Positions 18,701 through 27,243 of a DNA stretch of 63,653 bases are shown piece after piece; positions within the stretch are counted from its first letter, which is position 1; the number at the start of each line of letters is the position of its first letter. Origin of the DNA: JBEKTW01 sp049515655 (lineage in GTDB: Bacteria; Bacteroidota; Ignavibacteria; UBA10030; SZUA-254); the NCBI GenBank assembly GCA_049515655.1, contig JBEKTW010000032.1, positions 1-63,653 of the forward strand, read 5' to 3'. Both the position numbers and the translations under genes were made by a program. The notes beneath the pieces are model-generated. The model searched no databases, was not told the DNA's origin, and saw only the letters and a list, made by a program, of their open reading frames with translations.

Positions 18701-19442
18701 CCTCGAATGTCCGGCAAAATACTACCTCAAATACGTTCTTGGATTGCCGGAGAAATCCGGGGCCCCCTATCATTTCGATGAAAATGAAGAGGCGAACGAC
18801 AGGATTCTGGGGGAACTTGAAGGCTCGCTCACTCACGCGGTTTTGCAGGGCCTCGTACGTGCGGATGCGATGGAGGATAATGTGCGTGCACAAACCCGGC
18901 AATTGGTCAGGTCGACGGGGGGTATTGAAGAATCACAACGAGAGAAAATAGTCGATGCCATTGTGCACAACGTCTGCAGCTTCAGACAATCGGCGTTTGG
19001 TTCCAGTGTGCTCGCCTCGCCGGAGGTGAAAACGGAATTTTCCATCAGTGCGGTTTTTGGAGAGGACTTTCTCACCGGAACCATCGACAGGCTGTACAAA
19101 GACGGAAAAGGGCGTTGGTGTATTGTCGATTACAAGACTGATAGAGTGACCGCGGCAACGATGAACGAAAAAGCCGCGGCCTATGAACCACAGTTGGCGT
19201 TCTATGCCCTTCTCGTCAAGAAATTATTCAGTCAGGAATCGGTTCCATCCTCATTGGTTTTCTTAAGATTTCCAGATGTGCCGATTCACCATACCTTCTC
19301 TCCAAGTGAATTGGATGACTTCCAGAAGGAAATTGGGCGGGTAATCGGAAGGATAAGAGCCCATGACTTCAGCAGAAACTCCGAGATGTGCCCAAACTGC
19401 CCTTTTGAGGAAAACGGGAAATGTCTGGGTCTCCCGAGCTAG
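15765..19442 (+). CDS. AddA/UvrD-type helicase with C-terminal PD-(D/E)XK nuclease
   Basis: This 1,225-aa superfamily 1 helicase-nuclease acts in double-strand break repair by unwinding and resecting ends. The Walker A is 'ANAGSGKTTVL' (about 22-32). Motif II is 'VDEYQDTN' (about 393-400), motif III 'VGDAKQSIYGFRHA', motif V 'MTIHSAKGLEF' (about 780) and motif VI 'YVACTRARD'. The nuclease domain has 'GTIDRLY' and 'IVDYKTD' (about 1120). It also has Cys in 'FLECPAKYYLKYVLG' and 'CPNCPFEENGKC', which could hold a 4Fe-4S cluster as in AddB and Cas4 nucleases. No AddB gene is adjacent. ATG 15765 is 12 bp after rtcB, so the two genes are probably co-transcribed. Confidence 0.9.
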   Translation: MSILTPSQQDAVRFDRHRAVTANAGSGKTTVLVQRFVDILLQTDTRINEIIAITFTEKAASELRKRIAGLIGEKIREFGHHSSSDGKSPDAKAPGTPRRLEHIRDQLASANIGTIHSFCARLLREYPVEVPPSGIDAAFTVIEDLDKDLLIRESLRETLEALLTNDGDSHSREDVRYALRMLGKTAVESYLATFFRKREEIERLLLEGTLDGDDTTDRWNREIESWLVLQLENNSWRECVRRLTGVASGKSVRDVHDLMLKWTDGLSPREKISLFKDIIELVLTKEGTIRKTFIGPKTGQDSYLADQGCLSHLYSSMSDIVRASTDLRSAEAHQTLLRLTRILLGIYRKAISVYEQKKLEQGKLDFEDLQLKALQLLRAEEIRTKVAASYKYIMVDEYQDTNRLQDDILRLLLSEFKTGNLFIVGDAKQSIYGFRHAAVEVFERTKNDLTLAVGKGDAGHITLAESFRLSMNVVDFVNRVFSRTMSAGTSPFEVGYGELVNGRACPGEGNVELLLVPDHDDDGEEAGETDGGGRDSIAEECDLIARRILHLAASEYTIYESGTRSGKAVETHRSFEFRDAAILLRSRTHVGRLERAMESHGVPYVISSGIGFYQTQEILDFFNFFKFLLDTGDDVALVGILRSPFFAISDAELFEISLQKKAESFWEKTRQYVANGHPTHQLRYAVKVAEETLNLANRVPIPHLVYRILRRTGWHGAVAGLSFGDQRRANVEKLLRFAREFEQRGLTNLFDFVERLERLVEEEEREGQASVDQGENAVKIMTIHSAKGLEFPVVFVPFAHKKFQYDKELFFDSSLGAAFKVRAENNLDETVEPPLYAHLKRQSRLRTEAEEKRIFYVACTRARDMLVISGQLASGVKSSSYMKWTLDGLGLDPATIIPGRVTLPETRIRLLERDGSIFVPRESQHALSIDIVTGKEQIPVLSAPSPLSEQDGKIDNLLIAPLQGQTRGEFFSATQIKTFLECPAKYYLKYVLGLPEKSGAPYHFDENEEANDRILGELEGSLTHAVLQGLVRADAMEDNVRAQTRQLVRSTGGIEESQREKIVDAIVHNVCSFRQSAFGSSVLASPEVKTEFSISAVFGEDFLTGTIDRLYKDGKGRWCIVDYKTDRVTAATMNEKAAAYEPQLAFYALLVKKLFSQESVPSSLVFLRFPDVPIHHTFSPSELDDFQKEIGRVIGRIRAHDFSRNSEMCPNCPFEENGKCLGLPS

Positions 19443-19930
19443 CGGGATCTTGGAAGGGAAAACGTAGAGTCCGTTCCCCAGAACGGACATCCAAGCCTGG
19501 GAAGGAGCCCTGCTCCTGGCCTGCTCGGTGGGTCGGGAGTACAACTCCCTCCTAGGGTAGTTGTCCGGTTACGAACCGGACTCTACATCACCTTTCTCAT
19601 CATTTGGCCTGTTCTCCAATACTTCAGACATTTTCGGACAAAAAAGTGGATAGGATGGGCTCCTCTTTTGTGGATAAGTTGTTGAAATCCAATCATTTTC
19701 GGACATCCAAGCCTCTTTTCCCCTCTACCAGTTGTGGAAAACTCGTCAGACCAAAACATTGCTCTTAGCTTCTTCATCTCAAGTTTTTCTTAAGATAGTT
19801 CTTGCATCTTATTGAAAAATTAGTTATGCTTTAACCGTCCAAACTTTCTAATCTTCCAGTCATTCGTACTTTTCGATATCAAAGGGTTGCGTACAATACG
19901 AATCTACAGAAAACTCGTTAGGAATTTTCA
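19443..19930. other. intergenic region before the histidine kinase gene
   Basis: No gene is seen. It holds the MITE-like element at 19464-19586, followed by AT-rich DNA with two copies of the word ATTTTCGGACA (one reads CATTTTCGGACA) near 19629 and 19695. The kinase promoter probably lies near 19850-19900, but no convincing -35/-10 pair could be picked. Confidence 0.5.
19464..19586. repeat. MITE-like element with 10-bp terminal inverted repeats
   Basis: The 123-bp element starts GTAGAGTCCG and ends CGGACTCTAC, an exact inverted pair. Inside are four short hairpins in a row: GTCCGTTCC..GGAACGGAC-like at 19470-19487, AGGAGCCCTGCTCCT, GGGAGTACAACTCCC and TCCGGTTACGAACCGGA. Parts recur at 41361-41389 and 37063-37089. 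No ORF is present, so any mobility would need a transposase in trans. Confidence 0.75.
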
Positions 19931-22348
19931 ATGAACGCCCTAAAAAAATATGAGGAGATCCTTGAGGCGATTTCCGGGGGTTTTTTTGCCCTCGACAAGG
20001 ATTACCGGTTTACCTATTGGAATCACGCTGCCGAAGAGGGAACCAGGCTGAAGCGGGAAGAAGTCTTGGGGAAAAATGTATTTGAGATCTTTCCGAATGC
20101 CCGAAACGCGGAGCTTGGCGAGCGGTATCGCCTGGCGATGGAACGAAAAGAGTTTCAAAGCATTGAAACAGCGTATCGTGATGAGCGTTTCGAGGCATGG
20201 TATGATGTCCGCATGTATCCCACGGAAAGCGGCATCTCAGTTCTTTTCCAGGACATTACGGAGAAGAAACGTCAGCAGCGGCAGAAAGAAATGCTCATGG
20301 AGGTTTCCCTCGCGATCAATGTCGCACAGCATCTCGACGAATTATGCCTGAATGCAGGTGAGCGGATCGCCCAATTCATGGAAATACCCGCGAAGTTTGT
20401 ATGTATCTATCAATTTGACCCGCGCTCGTCCCTCTTGCATCTCATGGCACCTTCGTTCCTCGACATTTCGGTGAATCCCGAGGTCGAACATCAAATCGTC
20501 CATCAGCAATCAACGACGATCGCGGTTGAAACGGCACTAACGAAACGGGTCATTGTGACCGACGAGCTGGCCCGGAGCTCTATCGCCGCCTACTTCCTGG
20601 TCGAAGTCGAGCAACTGAAATTGAAGAGTCTGATTTCCATCCCTCTGCTCGTCCAGAACGAATTGCAGGGTGTGCTGGAGGTACTTTCACAGAAGGCGGA
20701 GAAATACGCCCAGGATGATATGAACATGCTCTCCATTATTTCCAACGAGCTTGCTATCGGAATGAGCCGGAAGCGGTTAATGGATGAGGTGACGGTAAAG
20801 AACATCGAGCTGGAGAACGAGAAGAAGAAGGCCGATGACGCAAATGAAATGCTCAAGCGATTTCTCGCCACGTTCAGTCATGAGTTGAGGGCACCGTTGA
20901 ACGCGATCGTCGGTTTTTCTGAGATTCTGACGACCGATTTAGACATGCTCCCGCGCGAGAAGGTGCGGGATTTCATGAAGAACATCAATATCAGCGGCAA
21001 ACATCTCCAGAATCTCATCAACGACATTCTTGACCTGTCCAAGATCGAGGCGGGGAAGATGGAGCTGCATGTCGAGGCGTATCCGGTGTCCTACTTCACG
21101 GAAAGTGTCGAGCGTGTGTTACAGGCATCTCTCCAGCAGAAAAACATCAAACTCGTGGTGAATGTCTCGTCGGATGTTGAACATCTCGTCGTCGACCAGA
21201 CCCGCTTCAAGCAAATCCTCGTTAATTTGGTATCGAATGCCATCAAGTACAGCAACATCGGGGGACAGATATGGATCGACATCGGCCGGGTGAACAACGA
21301 AATTGAAGTCCGGGTGCGCGACGAAGGAATGGGTATCAAGCCCGAGGAACTGCCCAAGCTCTTCAACGCTTTTCAGCAGGCATCCAATGCATCCTCCGTG
21401 GAGGAGGGGACCGGCCTCGGGCTGGTCATCACCAGGAGACTCATCGAAATGCACGGAGGACAGATCTGGGTGGACAGCGAGTGGGGAGTGGGAACAACAT
21501 TCCGGTTCCGTATTCCGATGGTGGTCGCCGGCGAGGTTGTGGAATCCGCCGAGCAGCTGCTCCGGATCGCAAGCGTCCAGCCGGCGACCCTGCCCAACGG
21601 TGAGAAACCTATTGCGCTTATTATCGAAGACAACCCCCAGGCGAGCCAGCTTCTTCAAACGTATCTCCAGGATGCCGGGTACCGGGCCGAGGTGGCCAGA
21701 GACGGCGTGGAAGGACTGGAGAAAGCCAAACAACTCAAACCGGCCCTCATCACGCTTGATATGATCATGCCGGTCAAGGACGGCTGGCAGGTTTTGAAGG
21801 AACTGAAACGACATCCGATCTGCAAGAACATTCCCATCATTATCGTGTCGATTACGGATGAAAAGAAACTTGGGTTCGGCATGGGCGCGGTTGATTATTT
21901 CGTGAAGCCGGTGAATCGGGAAGAATTCCACAACGCATTGAAGCGCATTCCCGTCAATACAAGCAAGCCGTCGCACGCGCCGAAAGTGTTGATCATCGAC
22001 GATGACAAAACTGCCTCAGAGCTCATCGAAGTCATCCTCGAAGCGGAGGGCTACAAAGTGGTCAGGACGCTCCACGGCAGGGAAGGCATTCAGCTCGCGA
22101 TATCGGAGGAACCGGATTTGATTATTCTCGACCTCATCATGCCCGATGTATCGGGGTTCAACGTTGCCTACCAGCTCAAGCAGGAATCCAGAACGCGTAA
22201 TATTCCCATTATTGTCCTCACCTCGATGGATGTCGACCCGGGCACCAGGGAGCAAATGGAAGGGTTTGTCACGGGTGTCATGAGCAAATCGCGTTTCACG
22301 AAGAATGACCTTCTCCGGGAAATCAACACCATCGAAAAAATGAAATAG
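19931..22348 (+). CDS. hybrid sensor histidine kinase (PAS-GAF-HisKA-HATPase-REC-REC)
   Basis: This 805-aa soluble hybrid kinase has no membrane segments, so it senses inside the cell. Order: PAS (about 1-115, 'FFALDKDYRFTYWNHAAEEG'), GAF (about 120-275), HisKA with His317 in 'FLATFSHELRAPLN', then HATPase ('IKYSNIGG', 'DEGMGIKPEELPKLF', 'GTGLGLVITRRL'). Two receiver domains follow: 'ALIIEDNP' and 'LITLDMIMPVKDGW', then 'VLIIDDDK' and 'LIILDLIMPDVSGF'. Each has its phospho-Asp; the first also has its Lys ('FVKPV'), while the second has 'MSKSRF' at that place. No DNA-binding domain or cognate regulator is adjacent. AGGA precedes the start by 9 nt. Confidence 0.93.
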   Translation: MNALKKYEEILEAISGGFFALDKDYRFTYWNHAAEEGTRLKREEVLGKNVFEIFPNARNAELGERYRLAMERKEFQSIETAYRDERFEAWYDVRMYPTESGISVLFQDITEKKRQQRQKEMLMEVSLAINVAQHLDELCLNAGERIAQFMEIPAKFVCIYQFDPRSSLLHLMAPSFLDISVNPEVEHQIVHQQSTTIAVETALTKRVIVTDELARSSIAAYFLVEVEQLKLKSLISIPLLVQNELQGVLEVLSQKAEKYAQDDMNMLSIISNELAIGMSRKRLMDEVTVKNIELENEKKKADDANEMLKRFLATFSHELRAPLNAIVGFSEILTTDLDMLPREKVRDFMKNINISGKHLQNLINDILDLSKIEAGKMELHVEAYPVSYFTESVERVLQASLQQKNIKLVVNVSSDVEHLVVDQTRFKQILVNLVSNAIKYSNIGGQIWIDIGRVNNEIEVRVRDEGMGIKPEELPKLFNAFQQASNASSVEEGTGLGLVITRRLIEMHGGQIWVDSEWGVGTTFRFRIPMVVAGEVVESAEQLLRIASVQPATLPNGEKPIALIIEDNPQASQLLQTYLQDAGYRAEVARDGVEGLEKAKQLKPALITLDMIMPVKDGWQVLKELKRHPICKNIPIIIVSITDEKKLGFGMGAVDYFVKPVNREEFHNALKRIPVNTSKPSHAPKVLIIDDDKTASELIEVILEAEGYKVVRTLHGREGIQLAISEEPDLIILDLIMPDVSGFNVAYQLKQESRTRNIPIIVLTSMDVDPGTREQMEGFVTGVMSKSRFTKNDLLREINTIEKMK

Positions 22349-22361
22349 CCCCCGCGAATTC

Positions 22362-22400
22362 TCTCTTTGTGTCCTTTGTGGTAAAGCTTTTTACTGCGAA
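22362..22400. repeat. CTTTGTG-type repeat fragment
   Basis: The sequence reads TCTCTTTGTGTCCTTTGTGG followed by TAAAGC. It is the same word class as the element at 5266-5360. It lies just after the histidine kinase stop codon. Confidence 0.45.
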
Positions 22401-22531
22401 GTTAGAACGATATCACCCCACCGGCTTGACTTTTTCCTGAGTAATTGCTTCATTAGTAATTAGAATAGACACGACGGCATGATGTGTCGTCTCTGCCGAT
22501 GAAGCAACAATTCAGATGAACGGAGGGTATC

Positions 22532-24313
22532 ATGTACCGGACCGGCCATGTTTTTCTGCTTTGTGTTGTTTGCCTTACGCTCGCAGTCAGTAAGAATGCG
22601 AGGGACAAGAAGTTCGATTTTACGCGCGAGGGAGGATTCCTGCCATCTTCAACCACCGCTCAATATCCCTGGCAAAAGTATTTCCACCAGGGATTTAACA
22701 TGCAATTGTGGATTTCGAACACGATGACATTCGGATGCGAAGCGGTCGCCGGTCAATGCGGGGGCACCGGGCCGGATGGGCAGACCCTTTTTGGCCTCGA
22801 TTTTCCCCTCGGCAGCGGCATCGAACATTTATTCGGCGGAGGGCCGTGGATTGGTGGTAAAATCAATGGGGTTCCGCACGTGGACGAAGGTTACAACGGC
22901 GACGACGGAAGAACCGAGTTTATTCCCAATATCCAGGACACACTCCGCGATCGAATGTGGTTGACGTCTGTCGCTGATACTCTCTACGACCCCAACAGGC
23001 CTGGATACTATAAGAAACCGATGAACAGGTTGGGATTCGACGACGACGGCGACGGAAAGATCGACGAGGATGAACTGGACGGTCTCGACAACGACGGCGA
23101 TTGGAATCCGCTGACCGACGACATCGGAGCCGACGGGATTCCCGATACCGCAGAAATTGGGTGCAAAGGGATTTACGATCCGGTCAGCAATCCCGACCCT
23201 GCTTATGACGATTATCTTCCCAGCAAGCATGATTCCTGCCACCCCGATATCTACGGCAACTATCCGCTTATGAATGATAAGAATAGATACACGGAGAAGA
23301 ACGGCATCCCCGACCATGGCGAACCGCACGTGGACGAAGACTACGGAGCTGTTTCCGACCAGGACGTGTATTTTGCCGCGACCGACACTTTTAAGTTTCC
23401 AATAGTGCCAGGCCACTATCCGATGGGTATTAAAGTCTTCTGCAAGTCGTATGCCTGGCGAGGCGACTTCGCGGATGGAGTTCTCCCGTTGGAGTTTAAG
23501 TTTATCAACGTTGGCAAGTATGAAATCTCCGATGTCTATGTCGGAATGTTCAGCGATTTTGACGTGGGCCCCTTCAATATTTCCAATTATACTTTGCACA
23601 ATTATGCTGCATACATTCCGGATCTCCACACCGGATACGTCGACAATCCGGTGGATCGGGGATCAACTCCTGCAGGAGTGACGGTTCTCCACACTCCGCG
23701 GCCCCTCGATTCATTACAATATGTTTGGCAGTGGCATGGATGGAACTGGCCCGGGACAAATGACTCGGTCATCTACTCGGCGATGTCCTGGGAGGGGTTG
23801 GATAGCTCACAACGCATCAAGCCAAGCCAGTCGCCGGATACTCTGAGCGACACCCGGTTCTATTTTGCTTTTGGCCCGTTTGGCACACTACGCCCGCCAA
23901 GTCCTCAAAAGCCCGGGGGAGACACGCTGGATATTGTCATGTGCTACGTTAGTGGGTACAGCGTTGACGCCGGTCCCCACAATCTGGTGAATAACGTGCG
24001 GAACCTTTTCCTATCCTCCGTCGTCGGACAGAAAAATAAGCCGATTCCGTCCACGTATCAGTTGTACCAAAACTACCCCAATCCTTTTAACCCGATTACA
24101 GATTTCGAATTTCGGATTGCCAATTTCGGATTTGTGTCGCTGAAAGTCTATGACGAACTAGGCAGAGAGGTGGCAACGTTGGTGAATGAAGTAAAGCAAC
24201 CTGGTGAGTACACGGTGCGGTGGAATGCAGAAGGAATCGCGAGCGGGATTTACTTCTACCGGCTCACCACGCCGACATTCACCGAGACGAAGCGAATGGT
24301 CTTGATGAAGTAG
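22532..24313 (+). CDS. T9SS-sorted surface protein with acidic calcium-type repeats
   Basis: This 593-aa protein has a short N-terminal signal ('VFLLCVVCLTLAVS') and a Por/T9SS type A C-terminal domain (about 505-593: 'YQNYPNPFNP', 'LKVYDELGREVATL', 'SGIYFYRL', 'KRMVLMK'). Such cargo is carried across the outer membrane and anchored or released. Residues about 165-205 are Asp-rich ('DDDGDGKIDEDELDG', 'LDNDGD'), the kind of loop that binds calcium. The middle contains no catalytic motif I recognise. GGAGGG lies 5 nt before the start. A strong hairpin follows the stop codon directly. Confidence 0.85.
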   Translation: MYRTGHVFLLCVVCLTLAVSKNARDKKFDFTREGGFLPSSTTAQYPWQKYFHQGFNMQLWISNTMTFGCEAVAGQCGGTGPDGQTLFGLDFPLGSGIEHLFGGGPWIGGKINGVPHVDEGYNGDDGRTEFIPNIQDTLRDRMWLTSVADTLYDPNRPGYYKKPMNRLGFDDDGDGKIDEDELDGLDNDGDWNPLTDDIGADGIPDTAEIGCKGIYDPVSNPDPAYDDYLPSKHDSCHPDIYGNYPLMNDKNRYTEKNGIPDHGEPHVDEDYGAVSDQDVYFAATDTFKFPIVPGHYPMGIKVFCKSYAWRGDFADGVLPLEFKFINVGKYEISDVYVGMFSDFDVGPFNISNYTLHNYAAYIPDLHTGYVDNPVDRGSTPAGVTVLHTPRPLDSLQYVWQWHGWNWPGTNDSVIYSAMSWEGLDSSQRIKPSQSPDTLSDTRFYFAFGPFGTLRPPSPQKPGGDTLDIVMCYVSGYSVDAGPHNLVNNVRNLFLSSVVGQKNKPIPSTYQLYQNYPNPFNPITDFEFRIANFGFVSLKVYDELGREVATLVNEVKQPGEYTVRWNAEGIASGIYFYRLTTPTFTETKRMVLMK

Positions 24314-24334
24314 GACAGACATCCTTGTCTGTCC
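24313..24334 (+). terminator. hairpin terminator of the T9SS gene
   Basis: GGACAGAC and GTCTGTCC pair around ATCCTT, starting at the last base of the stop codon. The downstream T-run is weak. Confidence 0.55.
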
Positions 24335-24398
24335 ATCTATATCCAGCTTGGTCAGACATCCATCTCGGAATTTTCTAACGGTTGTACCAGAAACGAAG

Positions 24399-24423
24399 CG
24401 GGCAAGCCATGCAGGCTTGCCCG
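24399..24423. terminator. bidirectional hairpin between convergent genes
   Basis: CGGGCAAGCC pairs perfectly with GGCTTGCCCG around ATGCA. It lies 43 bp past the minus-strand sdhB stop and could stop transcription from either side. Confidence 0.6.
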
Positions 24424-24465
24424 TTGAATTTAATGGGATCGAATTCTGTTGGGAGGGGATCCGCC

Positions 24466-25206
24466 CTACGTGAGCTTCGACCGCAGGAATTCTCGGTTCA
24501 TTCGTGCAATGTGTGATACGGAGATCTTTTTCGGACACTCCGCCTCGCAGGCGTACGTATTCGAGCAGTTGCCGAATCCTTCCTTGTCCATCTGGTCCAC
24601 CATCCGTTGAACGCGAACCTTGCGCTCTGCGTTGCCCTGCGGGAGCAATGCGAACTGGGAAACCTTTGCGCTGACAAACAGCATGGCGGAGGAGTTCCTG
24701 CAGGCCGCTACGCAGGCGCCGCACCCTATGCACGCCGCGGCATCCATCGCTTCTTCCGCGTTCGCCTTCGGGATCGGGATCGAGCTTGCTTCCGGAGCAC
24801 AGCCGGTATCGACCGACACGTAGCCTCCGGCCTGGATAATCCGTTCGAACGCGGTTCGGTCGACGACGAGGTCCTTGATGACGGGGAATGCCTTTGAGCG
24901 CCAGGGCTCAACGATGATCCGGTCGCCGTCGCTGAAGTGCCGCATGCGAAGCTCGCAGGTCGTCACGCCGCGCTGGGGTCCGTGTGCGCGTCCGTTGATG
25001 TACAAGCCGCAACTGCCGCAAATACCTTCCCGGCAATCGTGATCAAAAGCGATGATATCCTCGCCTTTGAGGGCAAGTTCGCGATTGACCGCATCCAGCA
25101 TTTCCAGGAATGACATATCCGGTGAGATGTTGTTTGCCTTGTATCCGCTAAACGATCCTTTGGATACCCTATCGTGCTGCCGCCAGATTTTCAGAGTGAA
25201 GTTCAT
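24466..25206 (-). CDS. sdhB: succinate dehydrogenase/fumarate reductase iron-sulfur subunit
   Basis: This 246-aa subunit passes electrons between the flavoprotein and the membrane quinone site. All three clusters are recognisable: 2Fe-2S ('CREGICGSC' plus a later 'TTCEL'), 4Fe-4S ('CIGCGACVAAC') and 3Fe-4S ('CSNTYACEAECPK'). The variant resembles the B-type enzymes of Bacteroidota and Chlorobi. ATG at 25206 is preferred over the upstream in-frame TTG at 25224. It is the last gene of a minus-strand operon sdhC-sdhA-sdhB, 111 bp after sdhA. Confidence 0.95.
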   Translation of the reverse strand: MNFTLKIWRQHDRVSKGSFSGYKANNISPDMSFLEMLDAVNRELALKGEDIIAFDHDCREGICGSCGLYINGRAHGPQRGVTTCELRMRHFSDGDRIIVEPWRSKAFPVIKDLVVDRTAFERIIQAGGYVSVDTGCAPEASSIPIPKANAEEAMDAAACIGCGACVAACRNSSAMLFVSAKVSQFALLPQGNAERKVRVQRMVDQMDKEGFGNCSNTYACEAECPKKISVSHIARMNREFLRSKLT

Positions 25207-25317
25207 AGATCCATTCAAATTCAAAATTAAAAATGCAAAATTAAAAAATATTTTCGTGATTCATTAATGAAGAAATCTAACCTTGTCAATCCACAATCCC
25301 CAATCCACAATCCGAAA

Positions 25318-27225
25318 TCATTTGTAGCTTCTGGTTGACGGTTTAACGTATTCGAACGTCAACGGCTCCTTGTGCAATTCCCACCCGTTGCCTTTGTACT
25401 CCCAGGCAGCGACGTAAGAGAATTTCTCATCGTCCCGTTTGGCTTCACCGTCTTCTGTTTGGTATTCCTCACGCAGGTGTCCGCCGCACGATTCCTTGCG
25501 ATGAAGAGCATCGGTGACCATCAATTGCGCCAGGTCGAAGTAATCCGCGGCCCGCATCGCTTTCTCAAGCTCCGGGTTGAAGTTGTTCGCAGTCCCCGGA
25601 ACTCTGACGTCTCGCCAAAATTCTTCCTGAACCTGTGGTATGAGGTCGAGCGCCTTTCTCAAACTTGTCTCGTTCCGGGCCATGCCGCAATTTTCCCACA
25701 TGATCTTCCCGAGCCGCTTGTGGAGGTCGTCCACCGTTTGCTTGCCCTTGATGGAAAGGAGTCTGTCGATCGTCTCTTGAATGCCCTTTGCAGATTCCTT
25801 AAACGCTGTGGCGTCGGTTTTTACCGGTGGGAATTTTGTCGAGGCGAGATAATCGCCGATCGTGTAAGGAATGATGAAATAGCCGTCGGCAAGTCCTTGC
25901 ATGAGCGCGCTTGCTCCGAGGCGGTTTGCCCCGTGGTCCGAGAAATTCGCTTCACCGAGTACGTAAAGTCCCGGAATTGTGCTCATCAGATTATAATCGA
26001 CCCACAAACCGCCCATCGTGTAGTGGACGGCGGGATAGATGCGCATCGGAGTCTCGTAACCGTTTTCGTCGGTGATCTCATGGTACATATCGAACAGATT
26101 GCCGTACTTCTCCTCGACCCACGGTTTGCCGTTGCGGTTGATCGTGTCGGCAAAATCAAGATAGACCGCCAATCCGGTCGTGCCGACACCATGGCCTTTA
26201 TCGCACATTTCTTTCGCGCGGCGGGAAGCGACGTCACGCGGGACAAGATTGCCGAACGAAGGGTACATTCTCTCCAGGTAGTAATCCCGTTCCTCTTCGG
26301 GGATTTCCCGGGGACTGCGCTTGTCTCCAGCTTTCTTCGGGACCCAGATGCGTCCGTCGTTGCGGAGGCTCTCACTCATGAGCGTCAGTTTCGACTGATA
26401 ATCGCTCGAGAGTGGAATGCACGTCGGATGGATTTGCGTGAAGCACGGATTTCCGAAGAATGCGCCTTTTTTATGCGCTTTCCAGATTGCCGTGGCATTG
26501 GAGTATTTTGCCATTGTCGCCAGGTAAAAAGTATTGCCGTAGCCGCCGGTGGCGAGGATCACTGCGTCAGCCACGTAGGATTCAAGCGCACCCGTTTCCA
26601 GGTTGCGGGCAACGATCCCTCTTGCCTGTCCGTCGATAAGGACGAGGTCGAGCATCTCCCGGCGCGGGTAGAACGTCACCTTTCCCGTCTTGATCTGCCG
26701 CGAGAGGGCGCTGTACGCACCGAGGAGAAGCTGTTGGCCGGTTTGCCCGCGTGCGTAGAATGTCCGTGACACCTGCGCTCCGCCGAAGGAGCGATTATCC
26801 AGCAATCCGCCGTATTCACGGGCGAACGGCACGCCCTGCGCGACACACTGGTCGATAATGTTGCCGCTCACCTGGGCAAGACGGTAGACATTCGCTTCCC
26901 TGGCGCGGTAGTCTCCGCCCTTCACCGTGTCGTAGAACAATCGCCACACGCTGTCGCCGTCGTTCTTATAGTTCTTCGGCGCGTTGATGCCACCCTGAGC
27001 CGCGATACTGTGGGCCCGGCGCGGCGATTCATGGTAGCAAAGGGAAATGACATTGTATCCCAGCTCTGCGAGAGAGGCGGCGGCAGAAGAGCCTGCCAGA
27101 CCGGTGCCAACGACGATGATCGTATATTTCCGCTTGTTCGCGGCGTTGACGAGTTTTATGCTGAAACGGTGATTGTCCCATTTCTGCTGGATGGGACCGT
27201 CGGGTATTTTAGAATTGAGCGTCAT
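25318..27225 (-). CDS. sdhA: succinate dehydrogenase/fumarate reductase flavoprotein subunit
   Basis: This 635-aa subunit oxidises succinate or reduces fumarate. It has the FAD-binding 'VVGTGLAGSSAAASLAELG', the 'HSIAAQGGINA' segment that carries the flavin-linking His, 'ATGGYGNTFYLAT' and the substrate-site segment 'FTQIHPTCIP'. The length fits the B-type flavoproteins of this lineage. It lies 18 bp downstream of sdhC and upstream of sdhB. The direction of catalysis cannot be told from sequence alone. A long antisense ORF over this gene is a codon-bias artefact. Confidence 0.95.
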   Translation of the reverse strand: MTLNSKIPDGPIQQKWDNHRFSIKLVNAANKRKYTIIVVGTGLAGSSAAASLAELGYNVISLCYHESPRRAHSIAAQGGINAPKNYKNDGDSVWRLFYDTVKGGDYRAREANVYRLAQVSGNIIDQCVAQGVPFAREYGGLLDNRSFGGAQVSRTFYARGQTGQQLLLGAYSALSRQIKTGKVTFYPRREMLDLVLIDGQARGIVARNLETGALESYVADAVILATGGYGNTFYLATMAKYSNATAIWKAHKKGAFFGNPCFTQIHPTCIPLSSDYQSKLTLMSESLRNDGRIWVPKKAGDKRSPREIPEEERDYYLERMYPSFGNLVPRDVASRRAKEMCDKGHGVGTTGLAVYLDFADTINRNGKPWVEEKYGNLFDMYHEITDENGYETPMRIYPAVHYTMGGLWVDYNLMSTIPGLYVLGEANFSDHGANRLGASALMQGLADGYFIIPYTIGDYLASTKFPPVKTDATAFKESAKGIQETIDRLLSIKGKQTVDDLHKRLGKIMWENCGMARNETSLRKALDLIPQVQEEFWRDVRVPGTANNFNPELEKAMRAADYFDLAQLMVTDALHRKESCGGHLREEYQTEDGEAKRDDEKFSYVAAWEYKGNGWELHKEPLTFEYVKPSTRSYK

Positions 27226-27243
27226 TGTGAAATTCCAATTCGT

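Noticed and set aside
19464..19586. tRNA or small RNA cluster suggested by several stem-loops.
   Set aside because: No T-loop motif, anticodon arm or CCA end fits; the exact terminal inverted repeats point to a MITE-like element.
21119..21976. 285-codon ORF antisense to the histidine kinase.
   Set aside because: It covers conserved ATPase and receiver coding sequence and its product shows no domain.
25372..26769. 465-codon ORF on the plus strand.
   Set aside because: It is antisense to sdhA, whose motifs are complete; the long open frame follows from codon bias.
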